From: Ornithinimicrobium cavernae
GTDB taxonomy: Bacteria; Actinomycetota; Actinomycetes; Actinomycetales; Dermatophilaceae
Direction of reading: 5' to 3'
Length of the DNA stretch: 64,000 nt
Assembly: GCF_003121625.1 (NCBI RefSeq)
Contig: NZ_QDDJ01000012.1
Coordinates: 105,084 to 169,083, forward strand
In this document: positions 56,018 through 64,000 of the stretch, piece by piece
Numbering within the stretch: the first letter of the stretch is position 1
Layout: every line of letters starts with the position of its first letter
Notes under the pieces: model-generated
Databases searched by the model: none
Seen by the model: only the letters and a program-made list of their open reading frames with translations
Told to the model about the DNA's origin: nothing
Translations under genes and position numbers: made by a program

Positions 56018-57055
56018 GTGCTCTCCTCCGTGCCGCTCAGCCGGGTCCCGGATCCTGCCGACGCTCCCCCGCTGCGCTGGGGAGTCCTCGGCCCCGGGAC
56101 CATCGCCCGTGCCTTCGCCGGAGCCCTGCTCACCCACTCCCACCAGCAGATCGTGGCCGTGGGCTCACGGACGGTGCAGCGGGCCCGGGGCTTTGCCGCC
56201 GAGTTCGGCATCACCCACGTGCACGGCGGCTACGAGGCCCTGGTGAGCAACCCGGACGTCGAGGTCGTCTATGTCGCGACCCCGCACTCCCACCACCGGG
56301 AGCACGCCCTCCTGGCGATCGCGGCGGGCAAGCACGTCCTGGTCGAGAAGGCGTTCACGCGCAACGCGGCGGAGGCTCGCGAGGTCGCCGAGGCTGCCCG
56401 CGCGGCCGGCGTCGTGGTGCTCGAGGCGATGTGGTCCCGCTTCCTGCCGACCGCCGACGTGCTGCGGCAGCTGCTCGCCGACGGGGCGCTCGGCGCGGTC
56501 CGCACGGTCGAGGCGGACCACGGACAGCTCATCGGCGCGCAGGACGCCGACCGTCTGCACAACCCGGCCCTGGCCGGAGGTGCCCTGCTCGACCTGGGCA
56601 TCTATCCGGTCTCCTTCGCGTCGCTCGTGCTCGGTCCACCCGACGAGGTCACGGCCACCGGCACCCTGACATCGAGCGGTGTCGACGAGCAGGTGCGCGC
56701 GGTCCTGCACGCCGGTGGGGCGGAGGCCGTCCTCACCACGACGCTGGCCGAGCGGACGCACACCAGGGCCGCCGTGGTCGGTGAGCTCGCGCGGGTGGAC
56801 CTGCCGGGAGACTTCTACCTGCCCGTGCCCCTGACACTGACATCCGCGGACGGCAGGACCCGACTGACGGCCGACCCCGGGCCGATCCGGGGCCACGAGG
56901 GGCTCGTCTACCAGGCTGCCCACCTCGCCCAGCTCGTCGCCGACGGGACCACAGAGTCGCCGCTGCTTCCCCCGGACGAGACGATCGGCATACTCACCAC
57001 CACCGACGAGATCCGGCGACAGGTGGGCGTGGTCTATCCCGGCGAAGTAGCCTGA
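56018..57055 (+). CDS. Gfo/Idh/MocA-family oxidoreductase
   Basis: A 345-residue NAD(P)-dependent sugar or inositol oxidoreductase. RWGVLGPGTIARAFAGALL is the Rossmann loop, VVYVATPHSHHREHALLAIAAGKHVLVEKAFTRNAAEAREVAE contains the EKA form of the family EKP motif, and NPALAGGALLDLGIYPVSFASLVLG holds the active-site segment typical of dimeric dihydrodiol-dehydrogenase-like members. The substrate is unknown. GTG 56018 lies 6 nt after TACGGT (56006-56011), a leaderless pattern; the 54-bp element is just upstream. The fdhA start is 5 bases past the stop, but fdhA has its own TAGCCT box. Confidence 0.8.
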   Translation: MLSSVPLSRVPDPADAPPLRWGVLGPGTIARAFAGALLTHSHQQIVAVGSRTVQRARGFAAEFGITHVHGGYEALVSNPDVEVVYVATPHSHHREHALLAIAAGKHVLVEKAFTRNAAEAREVAEAARAAGVVVLEAMWSRFLPTADVLRQLLADGALGAVRTVEADHGQLIGAQDADRLHNPALAGGALLDLGIYPVSFASLVLGPPDEVTATGTLTSSGVDEQVRAVLHAGGAEAVLTTTLAERTHTRAAVVGELARVDLPGDFYLPVPLTLTSADGRTRLTADPGPIRGHEGLVYQAAHLAQLVADGTTESPLLPPDETIGILTTTDEIRRQVGVVYPGEVA

Positions 57056-57060
57056 GGTCC

Positions 57061-60000
57061 ATGGCCCCAAGGGACTCGACCTTCCTCGGGTGGCCCGTGC
57101 TGCGACAGCTGGCCACCGGCGACCTCCTGGGGCGCGGTGCGGCCGCGACCTCGCGTCGGACGCGCGAGCACCAGCCCCGCACGGTCACCGCCGACCGCGT
57201 CGTGCAGAGCGTCTGCCCGTACTGCGCCGTCGGCTGTGGCCAGAAGGTCTTCGTCAAGGACGAGAAGGTCGTCCAGATCGAGGGTGACCCGGACTCCCCC
57301 GTCAGTCGTGGCCGGCTGTGCCCGAAGGGCGCGGCGAGCGAGCAGCTCGTGAACTCTCCGACCCGGCAGACCCACGTCCTCTACCGGGCCCCCGGGGCGA
57401 CCGAGTTCCGGCGGATGGACCGCGACGAGGCACTGGACATGGTGGCCGACCGCTTCGTGCGGAGCCGCGCCGACACCTGGCAGGAGCTGGACGACAGGGG
57501 CCGGCGGCTGCGCCGCACCATGGGGATCGCCTCGCTCGGGGGAGCCACCCTCGACAACGAGGAGAACTACCTCATGAAGAAGCTGTTCACGGCGGCGGGG
57601 GCGATCCAGATCGAGAACCAGGCCCGCATATGACACAGCTCCACGGTTCCCAGTCTGGGGACCTCGTTCGGGCGCGGCGGCGCCACCCAGTCCCTGCAGG
57701 ACATGGCCAACGCGGACTGCATCATCATCCAGGGCTCCAACATGGCCGAGTGCCACCCGGTGGGGTTCCAGTGGGTCTCCGAGGCCAAGGCCCGCGGCGC
57801 CCGGGTCATCCACGTCGACCCGCGCTTCACCCGCACGTCCGCGATCGCTGACACGCACGTCCCGATCCGGGCGGGCACCGACGTGGTCCTGCTCGGTGCG
57901 CTCATCAACCACGTGCTCAGCAACGACCTCTACTTCCGCGACTATGTCGTTGCCTACACCAACGCAGCGACCCTGGTCAGCGAGGACTTCGTCGACACGG
58001 AGGACCTCGACGGCATCTTCTCCGGCTTCGATCCCGAGACCGGCACCTATGACCCCTCCTCCTGGTCGTATGCCGAGCGCGAGGCCCCCGAGGGACCGTC
58101 ACCGGAGACCGGTGGTCCGGCGGGCGACGACGCGTCCCCGGACGGCGGGATCGAGAGCCCGGCGGGCGACGAGCACGGCGCGAGCCGGCGTGCCCGGGCA
58201 GCCGGCGGTCAGCACGGGGCCGCCGGTCCGGCCCTCTCCCACGCCAACGTCCTCCGGGACGAGACCCTCCAGCATCCGCGCAGCGTCTTCCAGATCCTCA
58301 GGAAGCACTACCGGCGGTACACGCCCGAGATGGTGCGAGACGTCTGCGGTATCCCCGTCGAGCAGTTCCACGAGGTCGCCCGCGCCCTGACAGAGAACTC
58401 CGGGCGGGAACGGACCACCTGCTTCGCCTACGCGCTCGGTTGGACCCAGCACAGCCTGGGTGCACAGTTCATCCGGACCGCCGCCATCCTCCAGCTGCTG
58501 ATGGGCAACATGGGTCGACCGGGGGGCGGGATCATGGCGCTGCGCGGCCACGCCAGCATCCAGGGGTCCACCGACATCCCGACGTTGTTCAACATCCTGC
58601 CCGGCTACCTGCCGATGCCGATCGTCGGTGAGCACGACACCCTGCAGGACTACCTCGCCCAGATCTCCTCACCACTGCAGAAGGGCTACTGGACGGAGGC
58701 CGAGAGCTACACCGCGAGCCTGCTCAAGGCGTGGTGGGGCGACGCGGCGACCCCCGAGAACGACTTCTGCTACGACTACCTGCCGCGGCTGACCGGAGCC
58801 CACGGGACCTACCAGACCGTGCTGGCGATGCTCGACGACGAGGTGGAGGGCTACTTCGTGGTCGGGCAGAACCCTGCGGTCGGGTCGGCCCACGGCACGA
58901 TGCAGCGCCTGGCGCTGGCCCACCTCAAGTGGCTGGTGGTGCGGGACTTCCAGCTGGTCGAGACGGCCACCTTCTGGAAGGACTCCCCCGAGATCGCCAC
59001 CGGCGAGCTGCGCACCGAGGACATCGACACCGAGGTGTTCTTCTTCCCGGCGGCCAACCACGTCGAGAAGGCCGGCACCTTCACCCAGACCCAGCGGATG
59101 CTCCAGTGGCGCCACCAGGCCGTCCAACCGCCAGGTGACGCCCAGAGCGAGCTGGAGTTCTTCCACGAGCTGGGCGTCCGGGTCCGGGCGCGGCTGGCCG
59201 GGTCGACCGACGAGCGTGACCGGCCGCTGCTCGACCTCACCTGGGACTACCCCAAGGACGCGCACGGCGAGACCGACAGCGAGGCCGTGCTGCGCGAGAT
59301 CAACGGCTACCACCTCACCGGTGAGCGCGCCGGTGAGCTGCTCGACTCGTTCACGCAGATGCGGCCCGACGGCTCGACCTCCGGCGGGTGCTGGATCTAC
59401 ACCGGCGTCTATGCCGGCGGTGTCAACCGGTCGGCCAACCGCGTGCCGGGGAGGGACCAGGGCGAGGTCGCCCACGACTGGGGCTGGGCCTGGCCCCTGA
59501 ACCGCCGGATCCTCTACAACCGGGCCTCCGCCGACCCGCAGGGCAGGCCGTGGAGCGAGCGCAAGGCCTACGTGTGGTGGGACGAGGAGGCGCGTCGCTG
59601 GACCGGCAAGGACATCCCGGACTTCCCCGTGGACCGGGAGCCGTCGTTCCGTCCCGATCCCGACGTGGGCGGCCCGGCGGCGCTGGCCGGCGACGACCCG
59701 TTCATCATGCAGGCCGATGGCAAGGGCTGGCTGTTCGCGCCCAGGGGCATGGTGGACGGTCCCCTGCCGACCCACTACGAGGCCCAGGAGTCACCCGTCA
59801 CCAACCCGCTCTACGCCCAGCAGAGCAACCCGAGCCGGCTCACCTACCCGCGCAAGGACAACCTGTGGAGCCCGTCCGGGGCCGAGCCGGGGGCAGAGGT
59901 CTATCCCTACGTCTTCACCACCTACCGGCTCACAGAGCACCACACCGCCGGCGGGATGAGCCGCTGGCTGCCCTACCTCTCCGAGCTGCAGCCGGAGATG

Positions 60001-60402
60001 TTCTGCGAGGTCTCCCCCGAGCTCGCCGCAGAGCGCGGCCTGACCAACGGTGACTGGGCCACGATCATCTCGGCCCGCAGCGCGATCGAGGCGCGGGTGC
60101 TCGTCACCGACCGCATGCGTCCCCTGACGGTCCAGGGGCGCACCGTGCACCAGATCGGCCTGCCCTACCACTGGGGTGTCGGCGGTGACGCCGTCGTGGA
60201 GGGCGACGGCGCCAACGACCTGCTCGGCATCGTCCTGGACCCCAACGTGCAGATCCAGGAGTCGAAGGTGGGATCGTGTGACATCCGGGCCGGGAGGCGG
60301 CCGCGCGGCGAGGCCCTGCGGCGGCTCGTCGCCGACTACCAGTCCCGCTCGGGTGCCACCGTGGAGACCGGCAACGCCCGACTCACGCAAGGAGACCGGT
60401 GA
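57061..60402 (+). CDS. fdhA: Formate dehydrogenase catalytic subunit, selenocysteine-containing (TGA read through)
   Basis: One gene of 1114 codons, interrupted by TGA 57631-57633 at codon 191. The context, IENQARI-(TGA)-HSSTVPSLGTSFGRGGATQ, matches the selenocysteine site of E. coli FdnG/FdoG/FdhF, so residue 191 is almost certainly Sec, the ligand of the bis-MGD molybdenum or tungsten. A hairpin follows at 57645-57663. Cys52, Cys55, Cys59 and Cys87 (CPYCAVGC; CPKG) hold a 4Fe-4S cluster. Molybdopterin-domain segments run to the end (GTYQTVLAMLDDEVEGYFVVGQNPAVGSAHG; LPYHWGVGGDAVVEGDGANDL). A Gly/Pro/Ala-rich insert occupies about 341-395. It oxidises formate to CO2. TAGCCT lies 7 nt before the ATG. 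Standard gene callers would split it at 57633 and 57703. Confidence 0.93.
57634..57663 (+). promoter_or_regulatory. Probable bacterial SECIS element
   Basis: Beginning 11 nt after the TGA, GGTTCCC (57645-57651) pairs with GGGGACC (57657-57663, one G-T pair) around the loop AGTCT. Stem position and a small G/U-containing loop match bacterial SECIS hairpins, which SelB binds within the coding sequence just 3' of the UGA. Confidence 0.75.
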
Positions 60403-61511
60403 TGGGATACCTGGCCCGCCAGCTGGCCGGACGGACCGACCCCGCCGCGGACGCCGGCTGGTCGGACCCGCCCAGCCGCAAGGGCTTCTTCACCGACACC
60501 TCGATCTGCATCGGCTGCAAGGCCTGCGAGGTGGCGTGCAAGGAGTGGAACGCGCTGCCCATGGACGGGGCCCTTGACCTGACCGGCAACTCCTACGACA
60601 ACACCGGGGGCCTGGGCGCGAGCACGTGGCGCCACGTCGCCTTCGTCGAGCAGAGCCAGGAGCGGATCACCGCCGCCCGGGAGTCGGGCAGGCGCCTGGT
60701 CGACCTCGGTATGCCGACAGTCGGCTCTCCCTCCCCCTCACCTGCCCCCGCCTCCCGGGGTGTGCCGGCGGGCTACGGCACGCTGCCCGCCCCGCCCGAG
60801 GAGCACGGCCCCTCGCTCGGTGAGCTGTTGTCGCAGAAGGCGTCCGCGGAGAACGGCGACCTGGGCACGACGCTCGAGGGCACCCCGATGGTGGGACCGC
60901 TGCCGGAGTTCCGGTGGCTGATGGCCTCCGACGTGTGCAAGCACTGCACCCACGCCGGGTGCCTCGACGTCTGCCCGACCGGCGCGCTCTTCCGCAGTGA
61001 GCACGGGACGGTCGTCGTGCAGGCGGATGTGTGCAACGGCTGCGGTTACTGCGTGGGCGCCTGCCCGTTCGGCGTCATCGAGCGTCGCACGGACTCGTCC
61101 GTGTCCGTCACGGGCGACGGTCACGTGCCCAATATCGGTGTGGCACAAAAGTGCACGCTCTGCTACGACCGGATCGGGCACGACCAGGAGCCGGCCTGTG
61201 CCCAGACCTGCCCGACGACCTCGATCCGGTTCGGCGCGCGTGACGACATGGTCGCCGCCGCGCAGGACCGTGTCGCGCAGCTCCACGAGCAGGGGTTCAC
61301 CGAGGCCCGCCTCTACGGCGCCAACGATGACGACGGTGTCGGCGGCACCGGCTCGGTCTTCCTGCTGCTGGACGAGCCGGAGGTCTACGGGCTGCCGCCC
61401 GACCCGGTCTGCGCCACGTCCAAGCTGCCCGAGATGTTCCGCGCGGCAGGGGTCGCGGGCCTGGGCCTGCTCGCCGCGGGAGCGGTGGCCTTCCTGGGTG
61501 GCCGCCGGTGA
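60402..61511 (+). CDS. fdhB: Formate dehydrogenase iron-sulfur subunit
   Basis: A 369-residue ferredoxin-like subunit with four 4Fe-4S motifs: Cys36, 39, 42 and 46 (CIGCKACEVACKEWN), CKHCTHAGCLDVCPTGA, CNGCGYCVGACPFGV and CTLCYDRIGHDQEPACAQTCPT. This is the FdnH/FdoH pattern, carrying electrons from the Mo site to the membrane subunit. An extra ~80-residue hydrophilic stretch (about 95-165) separates the first and second clusters, and a single C-terminal helix (GVAGLGLLAAGAVAFLGG) anchors it. ATG 60402 overlaps the fdhA stop by one base; AAGGAGA is 7 nt upstream. Confidence 0.9.
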   Translation: MGYLARQLAGRTDPAADAGWSDPPSRKGFFTDTSICIGCKACEVACKEWNALPMDGALDLTGNSYDNTGGLGASTWRHVAFVEQSQERITAARESGRRLVDLGMPTVGSPSPSPAPASRGVPAGYGTLPAPPEEHGPSLGELLSQKASAENGDLGTTLEGTPMVGPLPEFRWLMASDVCKHCTHAGCLDVCPTGALFRSEHGTVVVQADVCNGCGYCVGACPFGVIERRTDSSVSVTGDGHVPNIGVAQKCTLCYDRIGHDQEPACAQTCPTTSIRFGARDDMVAAAQDRVAQLHEQGFTEARLYGANDDDGVGGTGSVFLLLDEPEVYGLPPDPVCATSKLPEMFRAAGVAGLGLLAAGAVAFLGGRR

Positions 61512-62662
61512 CCACCTCACCGTTCGACAGCTACCGGCCGCCCGAGGAGGGTGGCCGACGACGACGCCGCAGTGGCGTGCGCGGTGCGGTCAGCGGCGCC
61601 GTCTCGGACGCGTCCCGTGGGATGGGCAGAGGCCGGACCAGCTGGCTCAACCGTGACGGCGGCGGTCGGCGCGAGGCCCCGGCCGTCCCGGACGCGGAGT
61701 TCTCCAGCTACTACGGCCGGGCCATCATCAAACCCGTCCCGTGGAAGCACGAGATACCCGCCTACCTGTTCGTCGGCGGCGTGGCGGCGGGGTCGGGCAT
61801 CATCGCGGCGGGCGCGGCAGCCACCGGGAGGGAGCTGCTCCGGCGCAACAGCCGCCTCACCGCGATGGCCGGGGTCGCGGTCAGCGGGGCTCTGCTGGTG
61901 GCCGACCTGGGTCGGCCCGAGCGCTTCCTCAACATGATGCGCACGGTCAAGCTCACCTCGCCGATGTCGGTCGGCACCTGGATCCTGTCCGGCTATGCCG
62001 CGTTCGCGGGGGCGACCACCGCCTCGGAGGTGGCCCGGATGCTGCCGCTGCCCGAGCGTGGTCCTGTCGGTGTCCTGGCGCGGTTGGTGCGGGCGGTTGA
62101 CAACCCGGCGAGCGTCGGGCAGGCGCTGTTCGCGGCGCCGCTGGCTGCCTACACGTCGGTCCTCCTGTCGGACACGGTGATTCCCGTCTGGTTGGAGAGC
62201 CGGCGGGAGCTCCCCTTCGTCTTCGTCGGGTCGGCCGCCCTGGCCTCCGCCGGGGTCCAGCTGGTGCTCACCCCGACCGACCAGACCGGCCCCGCCCGGC
62301 GGTTCGCGCTCATCGGAGTCGTCACCGAGCTGCTCGCCATGCACCGTCTCGAGGAGCACCTGACCGAGCTGGACCTGGACGAGCCGGTCCGCACCGGAGC
62401 GGGCGGGTCCAAGCTGCGACTGGCCAGGGCGCTGACGGTCGCCGGCGGCTTGGGCACCCTGCTGGCCGGCCGCAGCCGGGTCGCCGCTGTCGCCTCCGGC
62501 CTGGCGCTGGCAAGCGCCTCCTCGCTGACCCGGTTCGGGATCGTGGAGGCCGGGATCGAGTCCGCCACGGACCCGAAATACACCGTTGGCCCGCAGAAGC
62601 GCCGCCTGGAGGAGCGCCGCGACCGTGGGCAGGTGCACGACAGCGTGGTCACCGTCCGCTGA
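61508..62662 (+). CDS. NrfD/PsrC-type membrane subunit of formate dehydrogenase
   Basis: A 384-residue integral membrane protein. The first 70 residues are basic and cytoplasmic; then KPVPWKHEIPAYLFVGGVAAGSGIIAAGA opens a series of about eight helices typical of the NrfD family, with DLGRPERFLNMMRTVKLTSPMSVGTWILSGYAAF its most conserved segment. It lacks the haem-binding histidines of FdnI-type cytochrome b, so the complex would hand electrons to menaquinone without haem, as in other actinobacterial FDHs. GTG 61508 overlaps fdhB by GTGA. Confidence 0.87.
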   Translation: MTTSPFDSYRPPEEGGRRRRRSGVRGAVSGAVSDASRGMGRGRTSWLNRDGGGRREAPAVPDAEFSSYYGRAIIKPVPWKHEIPAYLFVGGVAAGSGIIAAGAAATGRELLRRNSRLTAMAGVAVSGALLVADLGRPERFLNMMRTVKLTSPMSVGTWILSGYAAFAGATTASEVARMLPLPERGPVGVLARLVRAVDNPASVGQALFAAPLAAYTSVLLSDTVIPVWLESRRELPFVFVGSAALASAGVQLVLTPTDQTGPARRFALIGVVTELLAMHRLEEHLTELDLDEPVRTGAGGSKLRLARALTVAGGLGTLLAGRSRVAAVASGLALASASSLTRFGIVEAGIESATDPKYTVGPQKRRLEERRDRGQVHDSVVTVR

Positions 62663-62934
62663 GGGCCGCCAGCATGCTCCGGCTCTCAGTCCTCCGTTGC
62701 GAACGGCATGTGTTGAGGAGAGATAACTGCAGGGTCTCCGTAGAGTGTGCCGCCGGGATGCATGAGCACCGGGTGTTGGAGACCTTGAGGTCCGAGATTT
62801 CGCTCTTGTGCTCCGCGGGTCCTCGCAACAGCTGCCGCCGCACTGAGCCGTTCGCGAGCAGCATCACTGAGACGTCTGCTCCGCTCACTTCGGTGGCGTC
62901 GACTGTTGTTCGCCATGGCGGCAATTCCGGATGT
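62663..62934. other. 272-base stretch of lower GC, no firm gene
   Basis: Base composition drops compared with the fdh genes. The best open frame, on the minus strand at 62686-62916 (76 residues, MANNSRRHRSERSRRLSDAARERLS), lacks an SD and has weak codon preference. It includes the plausible motif HPGGTLYGDPAVIS, so it is either a small unknown gene or a decayed one. Another minus frame covers the same bases with no better claim. Confidence 0.35.
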
Positions 62935-63408
62935 TCACAGGGGTCGTTTGTAGCCCTCGTGGGTGGCTTGGTAGCCAAGCCTGTCGTAGAAGCGGTGGGC
63001 ATCGGTGCGCGTCTTGTCGGTGGTCAATTGGACCAGGGTCGCGCCATGCCGGTGGCCATACTCGTGAGCCCACTCGAACAGAGCTGTTCCCAGTCCGGTG
63101 CCGCGCGTGCCGGACGCAAGGCGCACCCCCTCGATCTGGAGTCTCTTGGCCCCGTTGCGTGTCAGGCCGGGGATGAGAGTCAATTGCATGGTCCCGACGA
63201 GGTTGTCCTCGGCATCGCGGACCGCGACGAGGAGGTGGTTTGGATCGCGGTCGATCTCCTGGAACGCCACCGCGTAGCGCTCCAGGTCGGTCGACTCACG
63301 CTTGCAACCCAAGACATCATCCGCTAACAGGGCGGCCAAGGCCGGGATATCCGACTCGTTCGCGCGAGCGACGTTAAACCGGCGGCCGTCGAGCTCGAGT
63401 GTCTCCAC
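62935..63408 (-). CDS. GNAT-family N-acetyltransferase
   Basis: A 157-residue acetyltransferase. VARANESDIPALAALLADD opens the fold; LVGTMQLTLIPGLTRNGAKRLQIEGVRLASGTRGTGLGTALFEWAHEYGHRHGA includes the acetyl-CoA pyrophosphate loop (RGTGLGTAL), and TDKTRTDAHRFYDRLGYQATHEGYKRPL is the usual C-terminus. Substrate unknown; resistance to an amino-bearing compound or protein acetylation is possible. GTG 63408 has no strong SD. Codon use and GC are lower than in the fdh operon, which may mark a different history for this end of the window. Confidence 0.83.
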   Translation of the reverse strand: METLELDGRRFNVARANESDIPALAALLADDVLGCKRESTDLERYAVAFQEIDRDPNHLLVAVRDAEDNLVGTMQLTLIPGLTRNGAKRLQIEGVRLASGTRGTGLGTALFEWAHEYGHRHGATLVQLTTDKTRTDAHRFYDRLGYQATHEGYKRPL

Positions 63409-63522
63409 CGTGGAAGTGTCCCATCCCGGTCTGACGGGAGCGCCTGGGCAATCGGGCTGACCGTGTTGACTGCGCCGACATCGGCACACGTCACCGCACT
63501 TCCAGCGGCAGAGGAGGGCGGA

Positions 63523-63816
63523 TCAGTCATCCTCCGTTGGGTCGCTACCTGCTAGGTGGATGAGCCCCGGGGAGCCGTCCTCTATGCGCTCGATGTAAAG
63601 CGTGCAGGTTTGCTCTGGCCGCGCCGTGTCCGCTGCCCAGGCGAGGATCGCGTGCACGTCCTCGGCCCCACTGAGGCGATATTCGTCGCTGTGATAGCCC
63701 ATCTGGCCCTGAGGAATCCCGGGTGGTGCTGGAGGCTGGTGCCAGAAGTACACCCGGTAGACCGGCCGATCGTCCTCCCACTCAGTATCGCGGGGGTCGA
63801 TCCTCTCGATCTTCAT
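63523..63816 (-). CDS. Hypothetical protein
   Basis: A 97-residue acidic soluble protein (MKIERIDPRDTEWEDDRPVYRVYFWHQ to LIHLAGSDPTEDD) with no recognisable catalytic motif. Aromatic residues alternate in the first third (VYRVYFW), suggesting beta strands, and CTLYIERI would be a later strand. The start ATG 63816 has a weak SD. Similar small proteins are common in actinobacteria with unknown role. Its start overlaps a possible small upstream frame (63782-63940). Confidence 0.6.
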   Translation of the reverse strand: MKIERIDPRDTEWEDDRPVYRVYFWHQPPAPPGIPQGQMGYHSDEYRLSGAEDVHAILAWAADTARPEQTCTLYIERIEDGSPGLIHLAGSDPTEDD

Positions 63817-63940
63817 ATCCTGAGGCTACGGCTGATTTGGCATGCGCGAACTCAGCGGCATTATGCACGTGATCGGGGTGGGTGGGTCCTTCCTCGGTGG
63901 CCAGGGTCTGGCGGTGCTGGTCGGTGTCAACGTCGTTCAT
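63782..63940 (-). CDS. Possible small ORF (52 residues)
   Basis: A minus-strand frame beginning MNDVDTDQHRQTLATEEGP and ending REDRPPRY, too short for routine detection. It overlaps the start of the hypothetical gene at 63816 in another frame. It is hydrophilic, with no motif and no SD. The overlapping layout resembles the coupled pairs elsewhere in the window, but evidence is thin. The last 60 bases of the window (63941-64000) hold nothing recognisable. Confidence 0.2.
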   Translation of the reverse strand: MNDVDTDQHRQTLATEEGPTHPDHVHNAAEFAHAKSAVASGYEDREDRPPRY

Positions 63941-64000
63941 GCTCGCTGCGCTGCGCGTGCTCCATGTTGACGCCTCGGGCGCACCGCCATGGGGCGTCCT

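Noticed and set aside
57061..57633. A stand-alone 190-residue truncated FDH gene followed by a second FDH gene starting at 57703
   Set aside because: The frame and sequence similarity continue without break through the TGA, at the exact Sec position of the family, with a hairpin behind it. One selenoprotein gene explains all of this.
62649..63002. 117-residue minus-strand frame across 62.65-63.0 kb
   Set aside because: Overlaps the end of the NrfD gene and the GNAT 3' end, has no SD and no motif. The region is reported only as unassigned.
63941..64000. Start of an insertion sequence at the right edge
   Set aside because: GTCAAC and GTTGAC occur near the end, but no inverted terminal repeat or transposase motif could be recognised in the few bases available.

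Overview
This window is GC-rich (about 70%) actinobacterial chromosome. Gene density, the use of GTG starts, the very frequent 4-base ATGA/GTGA gene overlaps, SD-less starts with a TANNNT box 6-7 nt upstream, and the gene content (VanZ-type proteins, DUF6541 and DUF2304 glycan genes, NrfD-type formate dehydrogenase) suggest Micrococcales, probably near Ornithinimicrobium, Serinicoccus or Janibacter. That assignment is inference. No tRNA, rRNA, CRISPR array, phage or intact insertion sequence was seen.

Layout. 1-5.7 kb: tail of an unidentified gene, a MurA-like enzyme fused to an XRE helix-turn-helix, a DUF664/DinB protein flanked by two copies of an ~75-80 bp direct repeat, a glycerophosphodiester phosphodiesterase and a cation:proton antiporter. 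5.8-26.6 kb: a surface-glycan region in several transcription units. It holds a nucleotide-sugar dehydrogenase, an oxidoreductase, an aminotransferase, an N-acetyltransferase and a non-hydrolysing 2-epimerase. Together these match the five steps of the WbpA/B/E/D/I route to UDP-2,3-diacetamido-mannuronic acid. Six glycosyltransferases, a flippase-type ABC exporter, DUF6541 and DUF2304 membrane proteins accompany them. The region is interrupted by a VapBC pair and a housekeeping group (CBS, DUF1992, MmcQ/YjbR, Tam, a membrane metalloprotease) and by what looks like the right end of a lost IS200/IS605 element.

26.6-29.8 kb: an ASCH protein, a secreted-protein gene whose signal-peptide region is cut by an in-frame stop, and a VanZ plus glucoamylase-like fusion. 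29.8-38.8 kb: a nine-gene minus-strand operon in which every junction is a 4-base overlap: LivJ-LivG-LivF-LivH-LivM, an acyl-CoA ligase, a TetR regulator, a 3-hydroxybutyrate-dehydrogenase-like SDR and an alpha/beta hydrolase. It starts from a clear promoter (TTGACT, 17 bp, TAGGTT) with a palindrome over the -10. 39-45.7 kb: an inositol-phosphatase-family gene, then a second tightly overlapped minus-strand operon (IclR, thiolase, acyl-CoA ligase, tandem PPC/DUF296 protein, SDR, gamma-carbonic-anhydrase-like protein). Divergent from IclR, 46-52.7 kb encodes a TRAP transporter (DctP, DctQ, DctM), an SDR and a two-domain FAD/iron-sulfur dehydrogenase. These three units look like uptake and CoA-dependent catabolism of organic acids.

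52.7-57 kb: an MFS efflux pump and MerR regulator sharing a textbook MerR promoter (20-bp spacer with a centred dyad), an NCS2 uracil/xanthine permease and a Gfo/Idh/MocA oxidoreductase. 57-62.7 kb: a formate dehydrogenase operon whose catalytic subunit is read through an in-frame TGA (57631-57633). The context matches the selenocysteine of bacterial FDHs and a SECIS-like hairpin follows, so the two apparent ORFs are one selenoprotein gene. 62.7-64 kb: a GNAT acetyltransferase and small unknown genes.

Most notable: the selenoprotein FDH; a 54-bp element made of two 22-bp motif copies exactly 32 bp apart, present at 31.5 kb and 55.9 kb; the PPC protein embedded in a CoA-ligase/thiolase operon; the split diacetamido-uronate pathway; and an apparent excess of the heptamer GTATGCC/GGCATAC.
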